In this document: positions 53,431 through 63,495 of the stretch, in pieces
Layout of the letters: every line of letters begins with the position of its first letter
How positions within the stretch are numbered: position 1 is the first letter of the stretch
DNA from: Euborellia annulipes
Taxonomy: Eukaryota > Arthropoda > Insecta > Dermaptera > Anisolabididae
DNA: 64,000 nucleotides
Assembly (NCBI GenBank): GCA_023213315.1
Contig: JAKCPI010000409.1
Location: 18,345 to 82,344 of the forward strand
Reading direction: 5' to 3'
Notes under the pieces: model-generated
What the model saw: the letters and a program-made list of their open reading frames with translations, nothing else
Told to the model about the DNA's origin: nothing
Databases searched by the model: none
Position numbers and translations under genes: made by a program

Positions 53431-53520
53431 TAGTCTCCCTATTGGGAAATACATGGTGTGGTCCTTCAGCATTAGAATAGCTGAAGGACAAACACCATGT
53501 ATTTTCCCATAGGAACTCTA
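53431..53520 (+). other. Long imperfect hairpin, miRNA-precursor-like size
   Basis: Arms 53439-53470 (GGGAAATACATGGTGTGG, TCCTTCAGC) and 53480-53512 (GCTGAAGGACAAACACCATG) pair over about 32 nt with few mismatches around a 9-nt loop; weaker pairing extends to TAGTCTCC/GGAACTCTA. Could be a tiny MITE or a hairpin RNA gene. No copies seen elsewhere in the window. Confidence 0.5.
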
Positions 53521-54035
53521 TAGATTCTACATCCACATCTCATCGGTATAATAATTTATCTTCCATATTTTAAAATAATAGGAAGAAAATAGAAGAAATG
53601 AGAGATGTAATGTAAAACAAAAAAAGAAGATATCTAAATATAGAAAGCAAATGCGATGCTTTTACCGATTTAATCAAAAGTTAATTAACGCAAAGATAGA
53701 GTAAACTAAATCCCGATGATCCATCAATTAGTACTATAAGAGTAGAACCCAGATAGACAAACCCATAGAAAGATTTCAATTGGAAATGCCATTCAAATCA
53801 GAGATTGTATTTTGTTCTAGAGTAGGCCTAATGCGAATTCTATTAAAATAGATAATTACTAACAGTAAATGAGAGAAAAGTTTTATTCTATTCTTATGGT
53901 TGTTCGGACAGTACCCCGTAAGTCACAATAGAATCTAAATTTTTTTTAAATAAAATTATAAATTTGAATGCATAAATAATTTAGTCGTGGCCTATCATAA
54001 TTTATTTAATGTAGAAAGTGGCTGTTGTGTAGAAT
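53521..54035. other. Non-coding stretch, no feature recognised
   Basis: AT-rich, no recognised family. Confidence 0.45.
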
Positions 54036-54945
54036 TAAATAAAGGATTGAAGAGGAAAGCAGCCAGGCATGCAGGGAGCCTCAATTAAATTAAATTCCTT
54101 TTACTCAAAACGTTTCGGCCGATTTAATCATGCCATCTTCAGTTGCATTGGAGTTTTTTAGTAAATAGAGTTGTCAACAGCCTGTTCATAAGCTTATTAA
54201 TTTTACAATATCCTATGTGTATAAATTACAATGTAAATAATTGCATATGATGAGAGTCCTTTCGATATTCTCTTCGTAAAGACTCTCATCATATGCAATT
54301 ATTTACATTGTAATTTATACACATAGGATTTGTAAAATTAATAAGCTTATGAACAGACTGTTGACAACTCTATTTACTAAAAAACTCCAATGCAACTGAA
54401 GATGGCATGATTAAATCGGCCTAAACAGGGCCGTGCTTAGGGGGGGACGGGGCCTTGCCCAGGGCGCAAATTTTGAAGGGGCGCAAGTGCAGATGAATCT
54501 TTGAATGCTAATATCAGTGGCGGCGCGTACACTAGGCAACTAGGGGCCGCCTAGGGCGGCAAAAAGGGAAAATAAAAAATAAAATTTGGTTCCGCAAGCG
54601 GCACCCGAAAAAAAATTTTGGATCCGCGGGCGGCAAAAATTTAGCTTCTCTAAAAAAAAGGTAAAACATTCCGGACGGGAAAAAAGGGCGCTACACGGGA
54701 AAAAATTTCGGTCCCCAAAAATTTAGCGTCTCTAAAAAAAAGGTAAAACATTTTTCCGGACGGCAAACATTATTGTGACAATGTAAAAAATATATACAAA
54801 GGGCGCTAAAGGACTAACTTGCCCCGGGCGCTAAATAACCTAGGCACGGCCTTGGGCCGAAACGTTTTGCGTAAAAAGGAGTTTAATTTAATAGAGGCCC
54901 CCCTGCCTGGCTGCTTTCCTCTTCAATCCTTTATTCTATCATATT
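54036..54945. mobile_element. Penelope-like fold-back, one core cut by hAT-b
   Basis: Arms start AATAAAGGATTGAAGAGG and its complement, then GGAAAGCAGCCAGGC, AAAACGTTTCGGCCGATTT and GATGGCATGATTAAATCGGC. The inner arms (about 54140-54245 and 54270-54400) are near-perfect, with GAGAGTCCTTTCG at the loop. The minus-strand core at 54113-54160 reads CTGAAGA, TGGC.., TCGGCC, GAAACGTT. The plus-strand twin is split by hAT-b at GGCCGAAA. Confidence 0.75.
54426..54854. mobile_element. hAT-b MITE in a ribozyme core
   Basis: CAGGGCCGTGCTTAGGGG to CCTAGGCACGGCCTTG. TSD GGCCTAAA (54418-54425) against GGCCGAAA (54855-54862), the GAAA of the ribozyme core. Another hAT-like terminus CAGTGGCGGCGCGTACACTA begins inside at 54515, so the element itself was invaded or is a chimera. 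Confidence 0.85.
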
Positions 54946-55005
54946 AATAAGAGGGTAAAAATGAGAAATGCACCTAAGGTTATTTCTTTATTCGATTAAT
55001 TCACA

Positions 55006-55048
55006 CAGCTGACGTTTCGGTTCTGTGTTTGAACCATCCTCAGAGCTA
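55006..55048 (-). ncRNA. Hammerhead-like ribozyme, all core positions intact
   Basis: Minus strand: stem I TAGCT, CTGAGGA, T, stem II GGTTC (loop AAACACA) GAACC, GAAA, CGTC, stem I AGCTG. Stem I pairs with one G-U, stem II fully. The same extra unpaired base stands before stem II as at 47.3 and 52.5 kb. No partner core is found close by. Confidence 0.58.
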
Positions 55049-55055
55049 TAATCAT

Positions 55056-56009
55056 ACATATACAAGCGATATCAGAAATTATTCCAATTATTACAATCAA
55101 TAGAAATTCAAATTATATTTTACCTGGTGAAACGCGTTTTATTATATGCGCCTGTCTGAATCACGTGACTTACTTATTTTAAAGTATAGTGGACTGACAT
55201 TTATTTTGGGGGGGGGAGAGGGGAGGGGAATTTATCAAAAGTAAATATTAAAGTAAAAGAAAGTGAGAATAAAATTTCAATTTTCAAAGATTCTAAAACA
55301 TATTTTAATCAAAAGTTATAACAAGTTCTGAGCAGATTCATATTGAGAGAGCTGAGGTAAAACTTGAAGATTATAGAAAAGAAAGTTGTTGACAACTTAT
55401 CTCATTCTACTGCCAAAATATAATCAATTTTTTTTTATTCTATTTTTTTCCTTTTTTTTAAACTTTAAATTTATTTTATAAATATATTAAAATGTGTCAA
55501 CGAAAAGGGATAATAATCTTTTTTTTTTTTTTTTTTACTTCTGAGTTAAAATAATGTTTTTGACTTTTCAATTATTTTATTAACTTTTCCCGTCGTCATC
55601 TTGAGAATGGAAAGGACAGAACAATATTAAAACTGATGAAAACAACAATTTATTTTTTTTTATATTCTAACAAGTTGGGTCATATAAAATGCATTCAAAT
55701 ATGTTGCAGCCTTTTTAATATTCAACGCATTTTGCATGTTCTTGTATCCATTATGAGAATACCCTTTTAATGTTCACTTAAGATATTATCGCGAAATGTA
55801 TAATATGGACAGACCTAAAATTATCTTTAAGGATTTTTGTAATAAGTAGTCAAGGCTGGGGCATTCACATTTGTGATGTTTACGACATATTTTTTTATTT
55901 TTCTATATCTAAGACAACTCTAGCTACTACTTTAGGAGGAGTTATTTAATTTCATGAATATTTCTTTTAAGAAATATCTGGAATTTGTTTGTGTTACTTG
56001 ACTAATAAC
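55056..56009. other. Non-coding stretch, no feature recognised
   Basis: AT-rich with a G-rich tract near 55208-55230 and T-runs. No gene supported. Confidence 0.45.
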
Positions 56010-56248
56010 CAGGGGCGGATTAAAGGGGGGCGCCCCCCCCCCCCCGAGAAGAAATTCAAAATGTTATAAAAACTAGTAATCTAAAGAAATTATGATTTCC
56101 GGCCTTTAATTTCAATTGAATTTGTTACCAATCATTTTAAATAAATAGGAAAGGGGTCTAAATGGCTATAGAGGCAGACAAAGTGCTTAAATAAAAAAAA
56201 TTAAAAAAAACGCCCCCTCTCCGACAAAATTGCATTAATCCGCCACTG
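56010..56248. mobile_element. hAT-type MITE with perfect 8-bp TSD, SINE-2 fragment inside
   Basis: CAGGGGCGGATTAAAGG and TTAATCCGCCACTG as TIRs; TSD CTAATAAC at 56002-56009 and 56249-56256. The interior has the SINE-2 tail (AAATAGGAAAGGGGTCTAAA). The element at 61627-61870 has the same layout. Confidence 0.9.
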
Positions 56249-56442
56249 CTAATAACTAAAATTTTGCCTCAAGTTCCATTCAAGAATATCTTACTGTGCC
56301 AATTGAGAATTACCGAAGGTAAGAGATAGTTTTGTCCTGTGCTTGTCGAGATATAATTGAACAGTTTATTTTGAAAGTGGTGTAAGTCCATTAAAAAAAA
56401 AAAAAAAAAAAAATTAGATATTACATAATTTATGCTTAAAAT

Positions 56443-56716
56443 CAGGGCCGTGCTTAGGGGGGGGGGCGACCGGGGCCTTCGCCCAGGGCGCAAATTTTGA
56501 AGGGGCGCAAGTGCAGATGAAAAAAATTTTGGTTCCGGGGGCGCCACACGGGAAAAAATTTCGGTCACGGGGGCGGAAAAAATTAGCGTCTCTAAAAAAA
56601 AAAGGTAAAACATTTTTCCGGACGGGAAACATTATTGTGACAATGTAAAAAATATATACAAAGGGCGCTAAAGGACTAACTTGCCCCGGGCGCTAAATAA
56701 CCTAGGCACGGCCCTG
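56443..56716. mobile_element. hAT-b MITE with perfect 8-bp TSD
   Basis: CAGGGCCGTGCTTAGGGG to CCTAGGCACGGCCCTG, flanked by CTTAAAAT at 56435-56442 and 56717-56724. Best preserved hAT-b copy. Confidence 0.93.
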
Positions 56717-56884
56717 CTTAAAATAATGTAAATTTTCTATGTATAACTAGTTAGTGGTCAATTTATTAAAAAATTGTCATGTTTTGTACAATTGTGAATT
56801 GGTCGGTAAATAATATAATATTTTAATAAACCGATATGTTAACCTTTCATTTCCTCGAAACAATAGAAAAAGGACTTACAACAC

Positions 56885-57011
56885 TTTCAAAATAAACGCT
56901 CAAATTAGTTTCCGCCGATATATTAGAATTCAAGTTGTAAAATTTATAAACATGGGAAAATACTTAGGCCTATATTTTGCCTATGAAGTACGAAAGTAAA
57001 GTGGACTAGTC
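56885..57011 (-). mobile_element. HINE-1 piece left of a hAT insertion
   Basis: TTAGTTTCCGCCGATATATT, ATTCAAGTTGTAAAATTTAT and GAAGTACGAAAGTAAAGTGG, with the X-box segment deleted. Ends at the hAT TSD. Confidence 0.72.
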
Positions 57012-57275
57012 TAGTGGCGTAACGTTTTTTTAGCTGGGCCCCTCCGCAACCTTTATTTCGGGCCCCATTATTAGACCATACAAAAAATATTTTTAAAATA
57101 CCGTATAACCCTGAACCCTGGAGCCCCGGCCCTTTCAAAAACAAATTTTCAATAATTGTTTTTATCTAAATTTTTCCGTTTTTATCCCTGAGAGGATACA
57201 GCCCGGCGGATGGGCCCCCCAACGTCCGGGGCCCCCCGCATCGCGGGGTTTGCGGGGGTGTACGTTACGCCACTG
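57012..57275. mobile_element. hAT-type MITE, TAGTGGCGTAACG ends
   Basis: Left TAGTGGCGTAACG, right CGTTACGCCACTG. Flanks GACTAGTC and GTCTAGTC (8 bp, two differences). Interior rich in GGCCCC words. Family not seen elsewhere here. Confidence 0.72.
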
Positions 57276-57283
57276 GTCTAGTC

Positions 57284-57790
57284 TTGTAAAGATTTTAATG
57301 GATCTACACGTTTTGAGGTCCCCTGAATCCAAAAAAATGGTTTTCGCGACATGGTCAGTCTGTATTTAAGTTAAGAATCCCCCTGAGGCGTGAAAATAAG
57401 CTTTTAAATAAAATCGGGCAAAAAAGTACTAGTACTTTACTGATGTACTTTTTCAGTTTTTTTCGATTTTCTCAAAATTAGCTCCAACAATTTTGTTTTA
57501 AAATTCAAAAATCAATTATTTTTTAGATGCTCTTTCAAATGCATATTCTCATTTTGCCCTTGGAATCTTTTGAAGCACACTTACTTTTGTAATTCATAGT
57601 AAAGATAGGAGAAATGGTTGCCATGGTAACAAAATAAAAATATTTTTCTGTTTATAAATTTGACTTCTTGAAATCAAATGTACTGTACTGCCGGAAACTA
57701 AATATATGTCGACACAAAAAATCTCATGTGTCATGCACCAAAGATAAGAGGAAGTTGTGTGCTGGGCGACCAGGCACACCAAATTTCTTT
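57284..57790 (+). mobile_element. HINE-1 copy, 5' end missing
   Basis: ACACGTTTTGAGGTCCCCTG, GACATGGTCAGTCTG, AGTACTAGTACTTTACTGAT, perfect X-box GTTGCCATGGTAAC (57617-57630) and a hairpin ending GGCACACCAAATTT. It lies in opposite orientation to the piece at 56885, on the other side of the hAT MITE. Confidence 0.8.
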
Positions 57791-58305
57791 GTTGCTAAGT
57801 CTCGATAATAAATAAAAAAAAGTTAATTAAATGCGCGTTTCTCCGTTAGATGCATGACCCATGCTCCTTCTTTGCTCTTGAAGAGATTTCAATGAATCGC
57901 CCACGATTCATCAGAGCAGTTTATATTCCCTAATAGCCGTTTAATCGGCGAAGATTTTTTTGTTGCGAATTCTAAATTAGCGAATATAATATGTAAATAG
58001 GAAAGAATTTTCTTTCTTGTAAAAAAAAAAAATAAGGACCCAATGAGAGATTCCTTTCCACACATTAAAAGTATAACTCTATTATTATTTGAATATTATT
58101 TCAAGACCACAACCAGAAGCCTCTGCGATTAATCAATCATTATTGAGAGAAGCGTGCGAGTCAAGATCAAATTAAACAATTAAATGTAATTATTATTATT
58201 AGTGGTACAAATATTATCAACTCTTTGGTAAATACTTGGACTAAAAAGTAAATTCTAATTACTATCTATTAAAGAGAAGGGTGTGTTTATTTATATGGCA
58301 TGCCT
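57791..58305. other. Non-coding stretch, no feature recognised
   Basis: 57840-57970 is less AT-rich and unmatched here. No coding signal. Confidence 0.4.
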
Positions 58306-58317
58306 AATCACAGAAAG

Positions 58318-58562
58318 GTGCCTACCTCCTATACCAAAAGTCGCGGGTTCGGACCCAGGCAGTCCGATGATTTTATTTAAGCCATTTGGATACCAAGTGG
58401 TTTAAATAGAAATGCCTTGACCCTAAATAGATATTTTCATGAAATTACAGTTATCGTCAGAGTCTTATATGGCCTAAGCTGCCGAAAAGACAGTGTGAAT
58501 GTGTGGTGTGTGTGTGTGAGTGTAAGTGTGAATGAGAAAAAAGTGTAAATGTTAAAAAAAAA
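58318..58562 (+). mobile_element. SINE-1 copy with 12-bp TSD
   Basis: 245 bp with the tRNA-like head shortened at its 5' end, GGGTTCGGACCC, core (one arm diverged) and GTGTGTGAGTGTAAGTGTG tail plus A-run. AATCACAGAAAG at 58306-58317 and 58563-58574. Confidence 0.88.
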
Positions 58563-58613
58563 AATCACAGAAAGTAGTGAGCCGAATTGATAAATTTATT
58601 ATCATCTCTATCG

Positions 58614-59241
58614 TAGGGATGGAAAAGGCGCTCGAAAAGTCGATTTTTCGATTCTTGGAATCGATTAATCCATTTTTGAAAGTCGACTTTTCGACTTTCA
58701 AGTCAACTTTTTAAAAACTCTATAACTCGTGCTTAGGAGATACTCAGTAAATATTAAATATATTTATTTACTTATAATATAAGACACTCACACTTTTTTC
58801 TCATTCACACACACATACACACAGTCTTTTCGGCAACTCAGGCCATTTAAGACTTTAAACGATACTCGTATGTTTAATATATCTGGGAGGTCCAGGCATT
58901 CTTATTTAAGCCATTTGGTATCCAAAATCATCGGACTGCCTGGGGTCCGAACCCGCAACTTTTGGTATACGAGGTTAGCACGCTAACCCCTACACCAAAC
59001 CCCGAGGGCATAAGATTTATTATGTATTTAAATATTTTATTAAACACAACACACACAAATATTGTTTTCAATATTTTTATAAAAGAATATTCTATCCAGA
59101 AATTGCACGTAATATGGCACCGAACATTAAAATAAAAAAAAAGTATCAAAATAAAACATTAAAATAAAATATTAAAATTGAGGAATTAAGAATGCCACAT
59201 ATGTTCACTAACCGATCTTAGAAAGCGTGTTGATTGGTGTG
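58614..59241 (+). mobile_element. hAT-d MITE, 3'-truncated, with SINE-1
   Basis: TAGGGATGGAAAAGGCGC start and internal words to CGTGTTGATTGGTGTGTG, then lost. A SINE-1 sits at ATAAGA. Confidence 0.78.
58785..59009 (-). mobile_element. SINE-1 copy in hAT-d
   Basis: Minus-strand SINE-1 whose core has lost its second arm (ATTTGGTATCCAAAATCATC). ATAAGA at 58779-58784 and 59010-59015. Confidence 0.83.
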
Positions 59242-59303
59242 TGTAACTGACTTGTGAGACATTCAATTTAAGTCGTATTATATTGACATTTCAAGCAAGA
59301 GCG

Positions 59304-59410
59304 GATCCTGAGGATGGAGGGGGAGTAATCTGGTGTGACTGGTCGCACAGCACCAAATTTTTTTCTTATTTTCGGTAATTTAAAGGTGCATTCTTTACTT
59401 GCTTTATATT
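59304..59410 (-). mobile_element. hAT-c end fragment
   Basis: GAGCGGATCCTGAGGATGG, G-run, then CTGGTGTGACTGGTCGCACA and TTTCGGTAATTTAAAGGTGC as at 1666-1760. Truncated at the next HINE-1. Confidence 0.6.
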
Positions 59411-60080
59411 AAAAAAAACTGGTGTGACTGGCGCACACACACAACTTTCTCTTACCTTCGGTAATCGAAAGTTGTGTACTGTGCTTGTCCACCAGATTTT
59501 TGTGTCGACATGTATTTAGTTCCCGACAGTACGGAACATATGAATTCAAGATGTAAAATTTATAAGTATGGGAAAATATTTATATTTTGTTACCATGGCA
59601 ACCATTTCTCCTATCTTCCCTATGAAATACAAGAGTAAAGTGGTCTTCAGAAGATTTCAATCGCAAAATGAGAATATACATTTTAAAGAGCATCTAAAAA
59701 ATAATTGATTTTTGAATTTAAAAAAAAATCGTTGGAGCAAATTTTGAGAAAATCGAAAAAAACTGAAAAAGTACATCAGTAAAGTACTAGTACTCTTTGG
59801 CCGATTTTGATTAAAAGCTTATTTTCCGGTCCCGGGGGATGTTTAACTTAAATATAAAATTTCAGCCTCATAGCTCAATTCCTTCATGCTTAAAATTGAA
59901 CACAGACACACAGCACACACACACACACACAGACAGACCATGTCGCGAAAACCACTTTTTTGGAATCAGGGGATCTCAAAACGTGAAGATCCATCAAAAT
60001 CTCGACATCGAATTTTTGACATGAATCCAATACTTTCTCTCTCTATATATATTAACATATATATAGAGGTAAGAGAAATA
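59411..60080 (-). mobile_element. HINE-1 copy, both ends present
   Basis: Hairpin from 59411 (foot AAAAAACTGG), perfect X-box GTTACCATGGCAAC at 59589-59602, AGTACTAGTACTC palindrome, CACA/CAGA microsatellite and 5' end GAGGTAAGAGAAA at about 60080. About 670 bp, the compact uninterrupted form. Confidence 0.87.
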
Positions 60081-60134
60081 AAAATTTAATTCCCAAAAAA
60101 AAATATTTTTCTCCTATCTTGAGGGGATAATTAC

Positions 60135-60428
60135 TAGAAACCGACCGAATATTCGGTTTCGGTCAGTTTCGGCCAAAAATCCTGGTTTCGGCCCTAGAGT
60201 AGTTTCGGTTTCGGCCGGCCGAAACCTGAGTCTGAAAAGATGGGATGAGACTCGCATGCAAAAAAAAAAGGTCAAATGATTTGCACTTGAGGGAGAAAAA
60301 AATTTAGTCTCCCTAAAAAACAGGTCAAATGATTTTCACGGGAGGTGAAAAAAGTTTTCAAAAAAAAAAAAAAAAAGGTAAAATGATATTAATTTTTAAT
60401 AGGAAATACAAGTTTCGGTCGAACCCTA
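60135..60428. mobile_element. hAT-type MITE rich in CGGTTTCGG, perfect TSD
   Basis: Left TAGAAACCGACCGAA, right (minus strand) TAGGGTTCGACCGAAAC. TSD ATAATTAC at 60127-60134 and 60429-60436. Repeated CGGTTTCGG/CCGAAACC words and AAAGGTCAAATGAT in the interior. Confidence 0.85.
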
Positions 60429-60436
60429 ATAATTAC

Positions 60437-61374
60437 CCCCTTTATCCCCCCCTTGTATCCACCCTTGATTTCAAGTAAACAAATCGTACTACTGATAAAA
60501 AAATAATAATAATAACGAAATAATTCAAATTTTTCAAAATCGTTTCCATTAAAAGATTTCCAACTTACAGATCTCATCTTTCCTATTGAATTCATATAAA
60601 TTGTAAAAAATGCAGTCGCAGTTGAGTATTGTATTTGATATCGGAATGTTTTGAAAGGACTCTCTGGCCAGCTCTGCATACAGAACACCAATCAAGAATG
60701 CCTCTCGTATATCATATACGAGATAAAAAAGGAAGCTGAGCTCTCTCGGTGAATTGTAGCCATATTTGTTCGGGTGTCTGTGTGTTTATACGTATTTGTG
60801 TATCTGTGAGGCGCTTTCTCGTTGCCAGAAGGACCTTTAAGCCCATCGATTGGCACTGCGTCTGTCTGGGGCTCAGATCGCGACTTGCCTCCTTAATCAG
60901 TCGCGATGTACTCTCTCTCTTGTAGCAAGAAACAAACATTGGGATGTCTCATTGGAAAACAAAGGCGCACCTTACAAGAAAATACTATTTGGAATTAAAC
61001 TAGAAGGCAATTCAGAGCGAAATATCATCGATCATAATAGAGTGGGCGGGCAAAGAAAGGAAAGATAATTAGTTCAATCGCTAATTTCAATCCCAAATGA
61101 TTAGTCACAATTTTATTTTTGTTTTTATGACGGGTAGAAAAAAAAGAAATATTATGTCATTTAGGTCAGTCTTTTTACATCACAAATAACGTTTAATGAC
61201 AGAGTGGTATAAAGAAGGGGTGTTAAATTCAAATGGACTGGCTATTTGTCATGGAAGTCTTTCTCAACGAAGAAGAAAAAAATCCATTACAATTGATCAA
61301 AATGGATGAAATATAATCAGTAGGGGGGACGGAAAAACTATAAAGTTAAAAAAAAAATCTTTCGGTCGGCCCTA
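60437..61374. other. Possibly single-copy stretch
   Basis: 60690-61070 is less AT-rich, with open frames on both strands (for example 60850-61068 plus) but no recognisable protein and no repeat match. Unassigned. Confidence 0.3.
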
Positions 61375-61420
61375 TAGTTGGACAAAATATGCAAAAAACT
61401 TCATTTTTGCGATAATTTTT

Positions 61421-61909
61421 ACTTTCTCTTACCTCTATATATATGTTAATATATATAGAAAGTATTGGATTCATGTAAAAAATTTGATGTCGAGATTTTG
61501 ATGGAAATATGTTGTACATCTTGATAATAGAATGTACCCTACTGTTGGAAACTAAATACATGTCGACACAAAAAATCTGACAAGCACAGAACACCATTTT
61601 CGATTACCGAAGGTAAGGGAAAGTTGCAGGGGCGGATTAATGGAAGTTTGTCGGGGGGGGGGCGGTTTTTAATTTTTTTTTTTTTAATTTTTTATATTTA
61701 AGTACTTTGTCGGCATCGATGGCCATTTAGACCCCTTTCCTATTTATTTAAATTGATTGGTAACAAATTCAATTGAAATTTAAAGAGCGGAAATCATAAT
61801 TTCTTTAGATTACTAGTTTTTATAACATTTTGAATTTCTCCTCGGGGGGGGGGGGGGGGCGATCCCCCTGGAAAGTTGTGTGCTGTGCGCCAGTCACACC
61901 AGATTTTTT
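61421..61909 (+). mobile_element. HINE-1 copy with internal deletion and hAT in its hairpin
   Basis: ACTTTCTCTTACCTC at the start; after GTCGAGATTTTGATGG the copy jumps to TGTTGTACATCTTGATAATA, losing the microsatellite, palindrome and X-box. The hairpin GGTAAGGGAAAGTTG is cut by a hAT MITE and ends CACACCAGATTTTTTTT. Confidence 0.82.
61627..61870. mobile_element. hAT-type MITE in a HINE-1 hairpin, perfect TSD
   Basis: CAGGGGCGGATTAATGG start, CGATCCCCCTG end, G-runs near both ends and a SINE-2 tail fragment (61697-61783) inside. TSD GAAAGTTG at 61619-61626 and 61871-61878. Confidence 0.9.
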
Positions 61910-62243
61910 TTGTATTAGATGTTTTCGTAATGTAATAGATTGTAACGTCTTCAAAAATAGTCGAAATACATTGTGTTTTAATTTGTTTTAGATCATTTGA
62001 TATCTTCTTGTCCCGCATAAGCCCCAAAATTTGCCAAAATAATGAAAAAGTTACATTTTTTTTAAATAGGTCTATCTTTAATATACTTTTTTTACTTTTT
62101 TTAACGTAATAGTCAGATCTAGAGTATTTTTATTTTTTGAATATTGTGTTTTATTATGGTGTGAAATCAAAAATTAAAAAATTAATCGCAAAAATGAAGT
62201 TTTTTTACTCGATAAATTGATGTTTTATGGCTGTGGAGATTTA

Positions 62244-62878
62244 CTCAGGATTCGCAGGGACTTAGCAGCCAGGAGAATAAATAAAAAAATATTTTATCTA
62301 ATTTTTATTTGCAGACGTTTCGGTCGCCAATCACGACCTTCATTAGGGCCTATGATCATAACATTTATAAAAAAAAATTGATATTAAATTACAATAAGAA
62401 TACAAATTCGAGAAATATCAGATATACTTACAAATATTGTCAATTATACACGATCTTAGGTATTTTAATATTCATTGCAATTAAATACAATTTCTTTTTT
62501 ACTTTGATATGTACACAAATATTATCCTTTACTTGCTGCTCAGAGGTCTCTCATTCAAATGATACAATGAACTCACATTTATTACTTTTTTGAAATCTTA
62601 AACCTTAAAGGTCGTGATTGGGGACCGAATAGAAATGCCTGACCCCCTATAGATATTTTCTTTACAACTTTTATTCTCAAACTTTTAAATGGCCTAATTT
62701 GGCGAAAGGACTGTATGAATGTTTGTTTTAATGTTAGTGTGAAAGAGAAAAAATGTTGATTTTTTTTTTAAAAAAAAAAAAAAAAAAAAGATTGGCGACC
62801 GAAACGTCGGCAAATAAAAATTAAATAAAAGATTTTTTTATTTAATCTCCCGGCTGCAAAGTCCCTGCGAATCCTGAG
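62244..62878. mobile_element. Penelope-like fold-back, one core cut by SINE-1
   Basis: Arms begin CTCAGGATTCGCAGGGAC and end with its complement, each with GCAGCC and a facing core. Minus strand 62311-62353: CTAATGA (G5 changed), stem II GGTCG/CGACC, GAAACGTC. The plus-strand core is split by a SINE-1 within ATTGGCGACCGAA. Confidence 0.72.
62630..62790 (+). mobile_element. SINE-1 3' part inside a ribozyme core
   Basis: TAGAAATGCCTGACCCCC through AAATGGCCTAATTTGGCGAA and a long A-run; head and core missing (5'-truncated). TSD ATTGGGGACCGAA (62617-62629) against ATTGGCGACCGAA (62791-62803), 13 bp with one difference. Confidence 0.85.
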
Positions 62879-62886
62879 TTTTTTTT

Positions 62887-63274
62887 ACTTTCTCTTATAT
62901 GTGAATATACATATACCTATATATAGGAGAGAAAGTATTGGATTCATGTCAAAAATTAGATGTCGAGATTTTGATAGATATACATGTTTTGAGGTCCCCT
63001 GAATCCAAAAAAGTGTTATTTTGCAACAAGGTCTTTCTGTGTCTGGGTGTCTGACTGTGAATAAAATTCAACATTTAAAATTCACATGGAATTTTTGAAT
63101 TAATAGACTTTTTTACTTTTGCTTATGAAATACAAGTGGTCAAGTTTGAAACTAATTTGCTACGGGAACTAAATATATCGCGACACAAAAAATCTGTGGT
63201 GTGACCGTGCTGTCACACTCTTACCGAAGGGGTAAAACAAAGTTGTGTGCTATGCGCCAGTCACACCAGATTTT
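62887..63274 (+). mobile_element. HINE-1 copy, long-subfamily ends, large deletion
   Basis: ACTTTCTCTTATATG and GAGAGAAAGTATTGGATTC at the start, TGTGTCTGGGTGTCTG tract, then a jump to CAAGTTTGAAACTAATTTGC (the long-subfamily 3' part) and a hairpin with ACTCTTACCGAAGGGGTA, ending CACACCAGATTTT. The middle is deleted. Confidence 0.78.
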
Positions 63275-63376
63275 TTTTTTCTTTATTTCTCGACTTTAGC
63301 ATGCTGTCATTCGGCCCTTCACTTTTGTTTTTTTAGAAATACTTCATTTTTAACTTTTGAATAATAAATAGCCAAT

Positions 63377-63495
63377 CTGCCGCCCCTGGATTTGTTGCCG
63401 CTCTAGGCAGCAGCCTTTTTACCCTATTTAGAAAATGTTTCGATTCACCATCCAAAAAATTAAAAAGCAACCCCCCCAGGCGGCCCCCATCCTTT
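63377..63495 (-). mobile_element. hAT-like fragment
   Basis: On the minus strand GGCTGCTGCCTAGAGCGGCA and CAGGGGCGGC resemble the subterminal CTGCCTAGGGCGGC motif of the hAT piece at 54515. No TSD found. Confidence 0.4.

Larger units (their letters stand above)
61375..62215. repeat. Unclassified dispersed repeat, copy 3, split by HINE-1
   Basis: GACAAAATATGCAAAAAACT to TGCGATAATTTT, then after the HINE-1 insertion GTTTTCGTAATGTAATAGAT and GATCATTTGATATCTTCTTG, as at 46.7-46.9 kb. The intact copy reads ATTTTTTATTTAATTTT at the break, so HINE-1 entered a T-run. Confidence 0.68.
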
